Assembly: GCA_017404065.1 (NCBI GenBank)
Contig: JAFRDB010000112.1
Coordinates: 1-58,689, forward strand
DNA length: 58,689 nt
Origin: Clostridia bacterium
Lineage (GTDB): Bacteria > Bacillota > Clostridia > UBA1381
Direction of reading: 5' to 3'
Shown here: piece by piece, positions 33,859 through 41,275 of the stretch
Layout: every line of letters begins with the position of its first letter
Position numbering within the stretch: position 1 is the first letter of the stretch
Position numbers and translations under genes: made by a program
Notes under the pieces: generated by a model
Databases searched by the model: none
Seen by the model: only the letters and a program-made list of their open reading frames with translations
Told to the model about the DNA's origin: nothing

Positions 33859-34992
33859 TCAAGCTCCTTTCTGGCAGCTCATGCAGAGCACGCGCCCAAA
33901 CTTGTTTCCGCTATATGATGCAACCTTCGCGGATACAGCTCTGCCGCAGTTGGCGCAAAAATCACCGCTTGCGTTACCGGCATCGGCGGCTGCACTTGGC
34001 GAAGATGCGGTTTCATCAGGGAACGGACCCTCGTATTCCTCTTGATATCCGCTATCTAATTCCTCAAGTCCATCCATCGGATCATCTACTTTATCAGAAA
34101 TAAATGCAGGATTGCCAGCGAACTCTTCCGGATCAAAATCCATGTTCACGACGTCTTTTGCCGGAGTTTCGGGCAGAGCCGCTGGCACGGAACTTGTACC
34201 GAACATATTACCCATAGAGTTCATTCCCATGCTTAACATAGTCTGTCTTACCTCCGGATTATTATAATCCGGCGAGAACGTCACTCTCGGTATCGCGAAC
34301 GGTTTTTGCAGTTCCTGTTTTGTATATGTGCCTTTAAGACCTATCAAAGCTCGCACGACTCTGAGTATAGCGCCGGTCATTGCTTTCTCTGCGAATGTCT
34401 TTCTAAGTAGCATCATGTTCACCATTACCGACCTATCAATATAAGCCTGTCTGTCCTTTTCCTGCACTTTATATGCTTTGACGGGCTTATTAAACTTATC
34501 AACGGTATCTATCCATTCGCCGCCCGGAAACATCTTCGCCGTTTCAGTTGCCGCTTTCTGATCGACAATGCCTTGTACGGCTTTATCCATGAATTCCATG
34601 CGATACTTATCTTCTTCATCATCAAGACTGATTACCTTTTCGTCGCAATGAGTTTTGCCTGTGCCGTCCGCCATACGCATTGCGCCGTATGCCTTTGCTT
34701 TGTATATGTTTTTGCTTATGTATGTACCGTAAGTATGATTAGGATCAAACTGAATGCCGGCAGCAGCTGCAAGCTTCATAAGAAGCGGTTTAGCGGGCGA
34801 AAATAGTTCAACCCATTGTCCATTTACTTTGATTGTTCCGACCTTGAATATATCGCCGGTGTTCTCCGACAGATCAACATTAACAGTAGTTACCGTATAC
34901 TTATAGTACGGATTTAGCTGTGTCTCTGTTGCCAGAGGCATGAGCAAATTACAATTACTATACTGTGATTTAAGATTTTGAATGTCATTCAT
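33859..34992 (-). CDS. Phage-type protein with C-terminal zinc ribbon
   Basis: 377 aa from the ATG at 34992 (GGAGG 8 nt upstream). The N-terminal two-thirds (about 1-260) has the look of phage single-strand annealing proteins: FAEKAMTGAILRVVRALIGLKGTYTKQELQKPFAIPRV resembles the RecT/Rad52-like region near 200-245 in shape (keep as tentative). The acidic linker (about 285-345) ends in a zinc ribbon, CANCGRAV...CMSCQ. Such ribbons are common at the end of phage recombination proteins. Expected role: recombination or replication of the element. Function is inference. Confidence 0.6.
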   Translation of the reverse strand: MNDIQNLKSQYSNCNLLMPLATETQLNPYYKYTVTTVNVDLSENTGDIFKVGTIKVNGQWVELFSPAKPLLMKLAAAAGIQFDPNHTYGTYISKNIYKAKAYGAMRMADGTGKTHCDEKVISLDDEEDKYRMEFMDKAVQGIVDQKAATETAKMFPGGEWIDTVDKFNKPVKAYKVQEKDRQAYIDRSVMVNMMLLRKTFAEKAMTGAILRVVRALIGLKGTYTKQELQKPFAIPRVTFSPDYNNPEVRQTMLSMGMNSMGNMFGTSSVPAALPETPAKDVVNMDFDPEEFAGNPAFISDKVDDPMDGLEELDSGYQEEYEGPFPDETASSPSAAADAGNASGDFCANCGRAVSAKVASYSGNKFGRVLCMSCQKGA

Positions 34993-35083
34993 AAAAATTT
35001 CCTCCAAATACTTGATTTTTTAAAATTTTTATGATAAAATGAAAATGGTCTGTGAGGGCATTTCATTTAATGAGTGCTCTCTT

Positions 35084-35296
35084 TCATTTTATCATGAGTT
35101 TTGAAAGCCTTTCGACTAATATGATCTCACCAAGAAGCATTGCCAGATAGCAAGCTTCATTTCTCGTTCCATCGGCATCTCCTTCGTGGTCTATAATGCC
35201 ATTAAGCTTTCTTTTTGCGTCTGGCATATATTCTGTCACTTCCTCCTGTGATACAGAAAAGCCCGAACATTCTTCGACTAACGACTGCCAGTCCAC
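35084..35296 (-). CDS. Hypothetical small protein of the integrated element
   Basis: 70 aa, GTG start with GAGG 8 nt upstream. Helical, acidic (MDWQSLVEECSGFSVSQEEV). Two bases separate it from the zinc-ribbon gene before it, so the two are co-translated. No family recognised. Confidence 0.6.
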   Translation of the reverse strand: MDWQSLVEECSGFSVSQEEVTEYMPDAKRKLNGIIDHEGDADGTRNEACYLAMLLGEIILVERLSKLMIK

Positions 35297-35298
35297 TT

Positions 35299-35451
35299 CT
35301 ACACCTCGCTTTCATTATCAAATAGTGATATTTGCCCGTTGATTTCGTAAAGCTCAATTTTTTCATGATCTCCTCCTGGCTCTGTGCAATCGCACATTTC
35401 GCCGGGATCAAGATTGGCTCCGCACAACGGACAAACATATTCCCAACTCAA
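35299..35451 (-). CDS. 50-aa zinc-ribbon protein
   Basis: TTG start at 35451 with AAGGGGG 8 nt upstream. Reads MSWEYVCPLCGANLDPGEMC then DCTEPGGDHEK and ends SLFDNESEV. The four Cys in C-x2-C-x9-C-x-C form a likely zinc knuckle followed by an acidic tail. Proteins of this kind are common in prophage and conjugative regions next to recombination genes. It fits exactly between its neighbours (2-bp gap downstream), which supports it over the longer overlapping frame at 35202-35438. Confidence 0.65.
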   Translation of the reverse strand: MSWEYVCPLCGANLDPGEMCDCTEPGGDHEKIELYEINGQISLFDNESEV

Positions 35452-35660
35452 AAACTCTCACCCCCTTTACTGGTATGGTATTTCTACTCACACCGCCTAC
35501 AGAACGGCGGATTTTGCGACCGACATTCACGCCGGCGGCAGTTGTCCTTTAACGTCCGGACGCGTGACGAATATATTTAACGGAGAGATTCATATAAACT
35601 ATGACCATCGGCAAGTGGAAAGTTTTCCGCCGCTCCGTAAGCGATGTGAGCCATAAAGCA
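35452..35660. other. Gap within the element without a convincing gene
   Basis: The only minus-strand frame with an ATG encodes 25 residues (near 35652-35577, beginning MAHIAYGAAENFP). A GC-rich stretch at 35500-35580 differs in base composition from the AT-rich surroundings. I see no promoter or hairpin that I would defend. Confidence 0.4.
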
Positions 35661-35864
35661 TTATGTAATCATATCCTGACCGCAATATAACCTCTCTTGG
35701 AGATACCTCTTGGGGACTTTGCCCGGAAAGGTGATGCAACCTTTATCCTTTAATTCCTTGTTCAGATTCTGGACTAATTTATAGCAAAACGATTTTGACA
35801 TACCTATTAGTTCCGTTACCTGATCTACATTATAATAATCTCTCTGAACCAACGACTGACTCAT
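35661..35864 (-). CDS. Small excisionase-like HTH protein
   Basis: 67 aa from the ATG at 35864 (AAAGGGG 7 nt upstream). The core YYNVDQVTELIGMSKSFCYKLVQNLNKELKDKG is a helix-turn-helix of the kind found in Xis proteins and small element regulators, with a wing KVPKRYLQERLY. It starts 2 bp after the upstream XRE gene. Likely regulator or excisionase of the element; which of the two cannot be told. Confidence 0.7.
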   Translation of the reverse strand: MSQSLVQRDYYNVDQVTELIGMSKSFCYKLVQNLNKELKDKGCITFPGKVPKRYLQERLYCGQDMIT

Positions 35865-35866
35865 TT

Positions 35867-36355
35867 TTACACCCCTTTCCCGATATTCTTCTCCGCCCAT
35901 AGCATGAGCGATGATGATACCGCTACAATATCTTTCAGCGCAGCAAGCACGCTTTCCATTTTTGGCTGTTCATCTGCGCTTACCACCCCGTCAGCTGCTA
36001 TATTCAGCATATCCTCTTTGATCTGAGCCGTGCACTTCAACACCGATAGAAGTTTTACGGTCAGCCTGTCCAGATCTGCGATCTCCACAGGCGGCAGCTC
36101 CTCCCCAAGAGGACACATGTTATTGCAGTACCATCTCTTAAGCTCCGGAGCTCCGTATAGCTCCGCCATTAACATTATACTTTCCACCGGCACGACCTTT
36201 GTCAGCCCAAGCTCGTAGCTTGCAAGCGTAGACGATGAAAGCCCAAGCATTTCTGCGGCTCCTTCGCGGCTCTTTAGCTTATCATTATATTTTGAAGCTG
36301 CTAATCTGCACTGACAGTACATATTATCAGCGGCTTTCGTGGGTTGACTTCCCAT
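35867..36355 (-). CDS. XRE-family regulator with extended C-terminus
   Basis: 162 aa from the ATG at 36355 (AGGTG 8 nt upstream). N-terminal HTH: KSREGAAEMLGLSSSTLASYELGLTKVVPVESIMLMAELYGAPEL (about 28-72). Two Cys near CNNMCPLGEE follow, then a long helical C-terminal region (about 90-162), possibly for oligomerisation. Part of the minus-strand regulator cluster of the element. It probably controls lytic or transfer genes; ligand unknown. Confidence 0.75.
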   Translation of the reverse strand: MGSQPTKAADNMYCQCRLAASKYNDKLKSREGAAEMLGLSSSTLASYELGLTKVVPVESIMLMAELYGAPELKRWYCNNMCPLGEELPPVEIADLDRLTVKLLSVLKCTAQIKEDMLNIAADGVVSADEQPKMESVLAALKDIVAVSSSLMLWAEKNIGKGV

Positions 36356-36400
36356 TGATTTCACCTACCTTTTTGTGATAAACTATATTTCATAAGGAAG

Positions 36401-36595
36401 TTATTCAGAGGGAATACCTAAATGTTTGCATATTCTCTCCTGGGTTTTCGGGATAATAAATTTACCGTTGATGATATTGTTGATGTACGGTCTTGACATA
36501 TTAAGCTCAGTTGCTAATTGATCTACCGTCATACGCCTGTCAAGCAGCGTTTTTTTTACCTCGATCCCCCACTGAGGAACATCTTTCACTTTCAC
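36401..36595 (-). CDS. Small XRE-type (Cro-like) DNA-binding protein
   Basis: 64 aa from the GTG at 36595 (GGAGG 7 nt upstream; the longer frame begins 9 codons earlier without an SD). It reads MKVKDVPQWGIEVKKTLLDR and has the HTH TVDQLATELNMSRPYINNIINGKFIIP. Almost the whole protein is one HTH domain, as in Cro and Cro-like regulators. It faces the CI-like repressor across a divergent control region. Confidence 0.75.
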   Translation of the reverse strand: MKVKDVPQWGIEVKKTLLDRRMTVDQLATELNMSRPYINNIINGKFIIPKTQERICKHLGIPSE

Positions 36596-36665
36596 AAAAA
36601 TGCCTCCTTTCTTGATTGACATTATGATACTTTTGTGTTATACTAATGTTATATAATGAGAAAAA

Positions 36666-37001
36666 TTAATCAATGGCTATAAACCTATTACAGACACTAT
36701 ATCCTGCTGCTGGATTTTCTCTGCACCGAATATATCTGTGCATAAGGCAGAAGTCGCAGCAAGCGCATTTTTTGCATAAATTCGGATTTACCTCACTCTC
36801 TTCGGTGTAGCCGTCTGCATTTCGTACGCGCTTGTTACTGTTGGTGTAGTACTCGCATACTATCACGCATTTGACGATATCTTTTCTGTCGTCTGTGCGG
36901 TCCGGGCATTCTTGCGCACGCTCGCAGCTTACGCACAGAGACAAATCCGGCTCGATCATATTGCCGTAAAGTCCCGGCGGCTTAAGCTTGTATCGACTCA
37001 T
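36666..37001 (-). CDS. Cysteine-rich hypothetical protein
   Basis: 111 aa from the ATG at 37001 (AAAGGAG 7 nt upstream). It carries about eleven cysteines in CVSCERAQECP, KCVIVCEYY, NLCKKCACCDFCLMHRYIRC and VCNRF, implying two or more zinc sites. It resembles the cysteine-rich small proteins of Clostridia phages and conjugative elements, but I cannot name a family. It starts 47 bp from the divergent gene at 37049. Confidence 0.65.
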   Translation of the reverse strand: MSRYKLKPPGLYGNMIEPDLSLCVSCERAQECPDRTDDRKDIVKCVIVCEYYTNSNKRVRNADGYTEESEVNPNLCKKCACCDFCLMHRYIRCRENPAAGYSVCNRFIAID

Positions 37002-37048
37002 ATTAAACTCCTTTCCGGGGTTATAACAAATATAAGAAGGTGAATCAC

Positions 37049-37285
37049 ATGAACTCAACACTTATATCTGCTTGTGTTAATGACATACGACAAGCATTTA
37101 AACATACGGTCGTTCCAATGCCTTTGTATATAGAAGATGTTGTGACATTGCTCGATAACAAATACAATAAAGACATTGTTCAGCTTGCCTGTGATGATAT
37201 GTGCACAAAAGGTTTGATGACCACAACCCCAGATCCTGATGGTCATGTGTTCCTGATAGAGCACATATTTCATAGCGAATTATAA
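37049..37285 (+). CDS. Hypothetical small protein, divergent
   Basis: 78 aa from the ATG at 37049 (AGAAGGTG about 7 nt upstream). Reads MNSTLISACVNDIRQAFKHT; the middle (VVTLLDNKYNKDIVQLACDDMCTKGLM) looks like a small winged helix. It lies between the Cys-rich gene and the repressor control region. Function unknown. Confidence 0.55.
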   Translation: MNSTLISACVNDIRQAFKHTVVPMPLYIEDVVTLLDNKYNKDIVQLACDDMCTKGLMTTTPDPDGHVFLIEHIFHSEL

Positions 37286-37336
37286 TACAAAACATTGTTG
37301 TTTTGGTTGACTGTTTTGTATTATACATTAATTATA

Positions 37337-37354
37337 ATTAAGATTATTCTTAAT
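37337..37354. promoter_or_regulatory. Operator-like palindrome O1
   Basis: ATTAAGATTATTCTTAAT: perfect 7-bp arms ATTAAGA/TCTTAAT around TTAT. The half-site recurs at 37367-37381 and 37429-37446. Confidence 0.65.
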
Positions 37355-37366
37355 GTCAACATGATT

Positions 37367-37381
37367 TTAAGATTATTCTGA
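37367..37381. promoter_or_regulatory. Operator-like site O2
   Basis: TTAAGATTATTCTGA: one perfect half (TTAAGA) and one degenerate half (TCTGA). Spacing from O1 is about 30 bp, three helical turns. Confidence 0.55.
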
Positions 37382-37419
37382 TTTTTGTAAAAGTTGTATA
37401 ACTTCCGGAGGTGATTTTT

Positions 37420-37743
37420 ATGGATTTTGTTAAGAATATTCTTAACATCGCAAAAGAGCAAGGATATTCAAACAAGCAACTTTGCGAATTACTCGGCAAA
37501 AATCCAAGCTATATTACCGACTGGAAAAATGGCAAATCAAAGCCAAAAGCTGATGAAATAATCATTCTTGCTGATACTTTCGGAGTATCCACGGACTATT
37601 TACTCGGAAAAACCGATACACAGCATTCGCCTACTCCAGAACAATATGACGAACTATTAAAAGGACTTAATCAGCTCACCCCGGAACAAATAAAGCAAGT
37701 AAGAAACTATGTAGACTTCATAGCTTCTCAGAAAAACAATTGA
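37420..37743 (+). CDS. CI-like XRE repressor of the element
   Basis: 107 aa from the ATG at 37420 (GGAGGTGA upstream). HTH about 10-60: KEQGYSNKQLCELLGKNPSYITDWKNGKSKPKADEIIILADTFGVSTDYLLG, a classic XRE/CI N-domain. The C-terminal helical tail (PEQYDELLKGLNQLTPEQIKQVRNYVDFIA) probably dimerises. There is no LexA-type peptidase, so induction would not be by RecA self-cleavage of this protein. A palindrome, O3, lies within codons 4-9, and two more upstream suggest autoregulation. Confidence 0.88.
   Translation: MDFVKNILNIAKEQGYSNKQLCELLGKNPSYITDWKNGKSKPKADEIIILADTFGVSTDYLLGKTDTQHSPTPEQYDELLKGLNQLTPEQIKQVRNYVDFIASQKNN
37429..37446. promoter_or_regulatory. Operator-like palindrome O3 inside the repressor gene
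   Basis: GTTAAGAATATTCTTAAC is a perfect 18-bp palindrome in codons 4-9 of the repressor (encoding VKNILN), matching the O1 half-site TTAAGA. Intragenic placement could form a loop or roadblock for autorepression. Confidence 0.6.
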
Positions 37744-37802
37744 AGCGGAGTTATTTTTTGATATAATATAATTACAAAGCACCACAGAAAGAGGGTTTTA
37801 CC

Positions 37803-38849
37803 ATGGACAATATGAATTCGACAGATTCAATTAATTCCGATGTATCGGCAAATGCTTCATCAGAACTAAATGTAACCCCAAAAGCACCTAAAAGACCGAT
37901 TTGGGGACTGATTGCATTTGTAGTTATCATTGTAATTATGTTTATAATTATTGCAATAACTAATAATATAAAAACAAACACTATCAACACAAAAACAGAA
38001 ACTACAGCCCCTTCTGCAACACCTATTCCATATTCTCAATATGCAGGCTTTAAAAGGTATGATCCCACTGTATTGACGGCAGATAATTCTCCGTTCCCGG
38101 CAGCAGAAAACAATATGGTGATAGATTTCATTGATTGTTTGCATACTGTTAATCAAGATTTAGCAACACTTGATTATATAGATATATATGATGACTCAAC
38201 ATCTGCAGTATATTATTTCGGTTCTAAACTATTTAATATACATATGGAATGCAACGAACGAGGCGTATTTATGCAACGAATAAATTTTACTGACGCAATG
38301 TCAAATCCTCAGTATGTCAAAGATGTATTTGCTGCTACTGTTATGCATGTAGATAAGTCAATATCTTTAAACGAAGCAAAAACAAAAGCACAAGAAATTG
38401 CCAATTCATTTAAACCATCACTTCAATCAGAGATATTCAGTATTAACGGCTACAAGCTTTATACTGTTGGGACTCGTTATTATGGCGGTTTGGAACTGGA
38501 TGAGCTAAATGTTTTTGACAGCAATATTGGAGGATTGTCCGAAGAAGAAAAAGCAGAATATTTACCAGTCGACTACGATACTGCACAAAATCCATTATTA
38601 AATAAAGATATGAAAGTAAAAGTCACGGGTATAATGTCAACTTATACTCTTGATAATATTACAGATAGAAATTCGTACTGGAACTTTATAATTAAGTGTT
38701 CTGATGGTACGCAATATAATGTAAAATATAATTACAGTGACATTCCACATAAATTTTCTGTCGGTACACAATATACTTTGTATTGTAAAATCATTGATGA
38801 AACAAATTCAGCTGATCTTCCATCACTGTTATTGGATTGGTATGAATAA
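37803..38849 (+). CDS. Membrane-anchored hypothetical protein
   Basis: 348 aa, SD AGAGGG 8 nt upstream. Ser/Asn-rich cytoplasmic N-terminus (1-30), one TM helix about 33-56 (IWGLIAFVVIIVIMFIIIAI), then an extracytoplasmic region. The last 90 residues (VKVKVTGIMSTYTLDN... NVKYNYSDIPHKFSVGTQYTLYCKI, from about 262) look like an OB-fold of the tRNA_anti-like kind seen in Firmicutes surface proteins. It lies 60 bp after the repressor gene, where lysogenic-conversion cargo often sits. Function unknown. Confidence 0.7.
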   Translation: MDNMNSTDSINSDVSANASSELNVTPKAPKRPIWGLIAFVVIIVIMFIIIAITNNIKTNTINTKTETTAPSATPIPYSQYAGFKRYDPTVLTADNSPFPAAENNMVIDFIDCLHTVNQDLATLDYIDIYDDSTSAVYYFGSKLFNIHMECNERGVFMQRINFTDAMSNPQYVKDVFAATVMHVDKSISLNEAKTKAQEIANSFKPSLQSEIFSINGYKLYTVGTRYYGGLELDELNVFDSNIGGLSEEEKAEYLPVDYDTAQNPLLNKDMKVKVTGIMSTYTLDNITDRNSYWNFIIKCSDGTQYNVKYNYSDIPHKFSVGTQYTLYCKIIDETNSADLPSLLLDWYE

Positions 38850-38991
38850 TTAAATTCAGATTTCAAACGGAGAGAATTACTACGTTCAGAATTAAAGAGA
38901 TTGGATTTACCCACATTAAAATCATGAAAGGCAAAAATGTCCGTGACATATTGCATGGAATATGATACTATAATAACGAGGAGATGATTTT

Positions 38992-39234
38992 GTGAGATTA
39001 CGGATTAAAACCATGAAACTAAAAGAGCCGTCTTTGCCCAAAACTGAAGAAGAATTCATTCGCTATCAGCGTGAATATTTAGCATATCTTAAAAAGGTCA
39101 ATGCTGCAAAAAGAGCTGGGAAGAATGTTTCCGGTGCTATAAAAAAAATAGAACGCAGATGGATAGAAGCAGGCATAATGGATTCCAGAGGGCATGTTAG
39201 ACCTCCTTATGAAAAGGTAATTGTAAACAAATGA
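38992..39234 (+). CDS. Putative antitoxin/partner of the ART-like protein
   Basis: 80 aa, basic, GTG start with GAGGAG 8 nt upstream. Mostly helical (TEEEFIRYQREYLAYLKKVN) with a Lys/Arg-rich middle and a C-terminal IMDSRGHVRPPYEKVIV. Its stop overlaps the start of the next gene by 4 nt (ATGA), giving strict coupling. In such pairs the first gene is often the antitoxin. I do not recognise a family; the role is inferred from context. Confidence 0.6.
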   Translation: MRLRIKTMKLKEPSLPKTEEEFIRYQREYLAYLKKVNAAKRAGKNVSGAIKKIERRWIEAGIMDSRGHVRPPYEKVIVNK

Positions 39235-39848
39235 TAAACGATATTCAACATCGAATGTACACCAATGTTCCAAATTTGGTAATAGGTTTCCATGGTTGCG
39301 ACAAGACAGTTGCCGAAAAAGTAATAAATGGGGAAGCCGAATTAGATGAGAGCAAAAATAATTATGATTGGCTTGGACATGGAATGTACTTTTGGGAACA
39401 AAATCTGCGTAGAGCTTGGCAGTGGGCGGAAAACCAAAGAAAAGTTACAACACCTGCCGTTATTGGTGCCGTAATAGATCTGGGATACTGCCTTAATTTG
39501 CTCGATAGCCGTAGTATGGAATTGTTAAGAGAACATTACTCTCTTTTTGTTGAGAGTTGTGATGCATTAGGAAAAGTTCTCCCACAAAACAGAAATATTG
39601 GAAAAAATACCGATTTACTATTAAGGGACTTAGATTGCGCTATCATAGAGGATATGCACAAACTTCGTGACGCAAGTCCATTGCCGTCTTTTGATTCTGT
39701 TAGAGGTGTGTTTATAGAGGGCACAGAACTATATCAAGGATCGGGATTTAAGGACAAATCGCACATTCAGATCTGTGTTCGCAATCCGAACTGCATTAAA
39801 GGTTTCTTTTTGCCACGCAACGCAAATACCCAATGGAGCATACCCTGA
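39231..39848 (+). CDS. Putative ADP-ribosyltransferase-fold toxin
   Basis: 205 aa. The N-terminal motif order is that of ART-fold toxins of the DUF3990 kind: a strand ending in FHG (H21), S-x-N-x-YDWLGHGMYFWE (Y53), then RAWQWAEN. The third catalytic position near KSHIQICVRN (about 175-183) has Gln rather than an evident Glu, so catalysis as a transferase is uncertain. No signal peptide, hence intracellular. It overlaps the 80-aa partner gene. It may be a toxin-antitoxin or phage-defence unit carried by the element. Fold assignment is by motif only. Confidence 0.55.
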   Translation: MINDIQHRMYTNVPNLVIGFHGCDKTVAEKVINGEAELDESKNNYDWLGHGMYFWEQNLRRAWQWAENQRKVTTPAVIGAVIDLGYCLNLLDSRSMELLREHYSLFVESCDALGKVLPQNRNIGKNTDLLLRDLDCAIIEDMHKLRDASPLPSFDSVRGVFIEGTELYQGSGFKDKSHIQICVRNPNCIKGFFLPRNANTQWSIP

Positions 39849-39934
39849 ATTAACAGCCGCCGCTTGGCGGTTGTTCTCTTATTCGACATATTCTATCGTT
39901 ATAAGTTATTTCCTAACGACCGGCGTTTTGTCGT

Positions 39935-39968
39935 GTAATAATGTTGTAAAATAACCGTAACATTATTA
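39935..39968. promoter_or_regulatory. Inverted repeat upstream of the integrase leader gene
   Basis: TAATAATGTT near 39935 pairs with AACATTATTA near 39959-39968, about 14 bp apart, directly before the SD of the 43-aa gene. Could be an operator controlling integrase. Confidence 0.45.
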
Positions 39969-39985
39969 TATAGGAGGTGCTTTTC

Positions 39986-40117
39986 ATGAAAAACGATATA
40001 GAATATATCATTGAAAAGTTTAACACATTAACGCAGAAGGATGCGGAGCTGGTTCTTGAATACATACATAAGCTCCTCGGCGACACAGAAAGGGAGGACG
40101 ACGATGCCGGCATATAA
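39986..40117 (+). CDS. 43-aa protein coupled to the integrase
   Basis: ATG with AGGAGG 8 nt upstream. Reads MKNDIEYIIEKFNTLTQKDA then ELVLEYIHKLLGDTEREDDD. Amphipathic helical, acidic tail. It overlaps the integrase start by 14 nt. Short helical proteins in this position are frequent before tyrosine integrases of Clostridia elements. Function unknown, possibly a small recombination directionality or repressor-tail protein. Confidence 0.7.
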   Translation: MKNDIEYIIEKFNTLTQKDAELVLEYIHKLLGDTEREDDDAGI

Positions 40118-41150
40118 AGACGAAGATCGCGGTACATGGTATGCCTCTTTTTACTATACCGATTGGACAGGCAATAAAAAACTTAAAAAGAAGCGCGGAT
40201 TTAAAACCCAGCGCGAAGCCAAGGAGTTTGAGCGAGAGTTTTTAAACAAAGAGCAAAGAGATGTTGATATTACTTTTGAAATGCTTGTTGACGAGTATTT
40301 TAAGGATCTGAAAACTCGTCTGAAGGCAACTACTATCCAAAATAAAATAAGCATATTCGAAGAAAAGCTAACGCCATATTTTAAAAAATTAAAGATAAGC
40401 GAGATAACTCCTACTACAGTGAGAATGTGGCAAAATGAAATACTGAAAGCCGGATACGCTCCTACATATCAAAAGTCTATCCACAATCAGCTGTCAGCCA
40501 TCATGAACTATGCGGTCAAATATTATAACTTGCCCAATAATCCTTGCAGAGCTGCCGGAAGCATTGGCAAGAAAAACGCTTCTGCTATGCAAATATGGAC
40601 ACTTGACGAGTACAAGAAAGTTATCCAAGTTGAAAACAAACCTGCTGCTTATGTGGCATTTGAAATATTGTTCTGGTGCGGGATCCGGGAAGGCGAGCTT
40701 CTTGCTCTGACACCGGCAGATATAACAGACGAAAAGAAACTGAAAGTAACAAAGACCTTTGCTCATGTTGGCGGCGAGGATATGATAACAACTCCGAAAA
40801 CTCCTAAAAGTGTCAGAGATATATCTATGCCTGACTTCCTATATGACGAAGTTAAAGACTATATCTCAAGATTATACGGTGTCCAGCCGAATGATAGGTT
40901 ATTCTATTTCACAAAAGGATTTATTGGAAGAGAAATAAGCCGATGCGCTCCGTTGGCCGGAGTAAAGAAAATCCGAACTCATGACCTGCGGCACTCGCAC
41001 GCATCGCTCCTTATAGATATGGGGTATAGCATTTTCCTCATATCCGAACGGCTCGGGCACGAAAATGTTACCACGACAATGAATATATACGGTCATTTGT
41101 ACCCGAACAAACAGGATGAACTTGCAATAAAATTAAACAATATGAAATAA
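40104..41150 (+). CDS. int: Tyrosine recombinase (integrase)
   Basis: 348 aa from the ATG at 40104 (GGGAGG 6 nt upstream; the longer frame has no SD). N-terminal AP2-like arm-binding domain (1-50, YKDEDRGTWYASFYYTD), SAM-like core-binding domain (55-145), catalytic domain with R195 (CGIREGE), H293 and R296 (HDLRH), H319 (LGHEN) and nucleophile Y329 (MNIYGHLYP). Typical of phage/ICE integrases of the Tn916/phage group. It reads towards the guaA 3' end, the likely attachment site. Confidence 0.96.
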   Translation: MPAYKDEDRGTWYASFYYTDWTGNKKLKKKRGFKTQREAKEFEREFLNKEQRDVDITFEMLVDEYFKDLKTRLKATTIQNKISIFEEKLTPYFKKLKISEITPTTVRMWQNEILKAGYAPTYQKSIHNQLSAIMNYAVKYYNLPNNPCRAAGSIGKKNASAMQIWTLDEYKKVIQVENKPAAYVAFEILFWCGIREGELLALTPADITDEKKLKVTKTFAHVGGEDMITTPKTPKSVRDISMPDFLYDEVKDYISRLYGVQPNDRLFYFTKGFIGREISRCAPLAGVKKIRTHDLRHSHASLLIDMGYSIFLISERLGHENVTTTMNIYGHLYPNKQDELAIKLNNMK

Positions 41151-41228
41151 ATTATATAATAAGTATATGACTGATTATGATATATAATTTACTCTGATAA
41201 TGCCAAATTAATGCCACAGACCAAAAGT

Positions 41229-41271
41229 AAAACTCCGAAAACCGCATAAAATCAACGGTTTTCGGGGTTTT
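41229..41271. terminator. Bidirectional terminator between integrase and guaA
   Basis: AAAACTCCGAAAACCG (41229-41244)/CGGTTTTCGGGGTTTT (41256-41271), 15 of 16 pairs plus a G-T, with T-runs on both strands. Confidence 0.85.
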
Positions 41272-41275
41272 GCGT

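Noticed and set aside
35202-35438. 78-aa minus-strand frame in the integrated element
   Set aside because: The zinc-ribbon frame 35299-35451 and the 70-aa frame 35084-35296 fit this stretch better, with SDs and tight spacing; this frame overlaps both.
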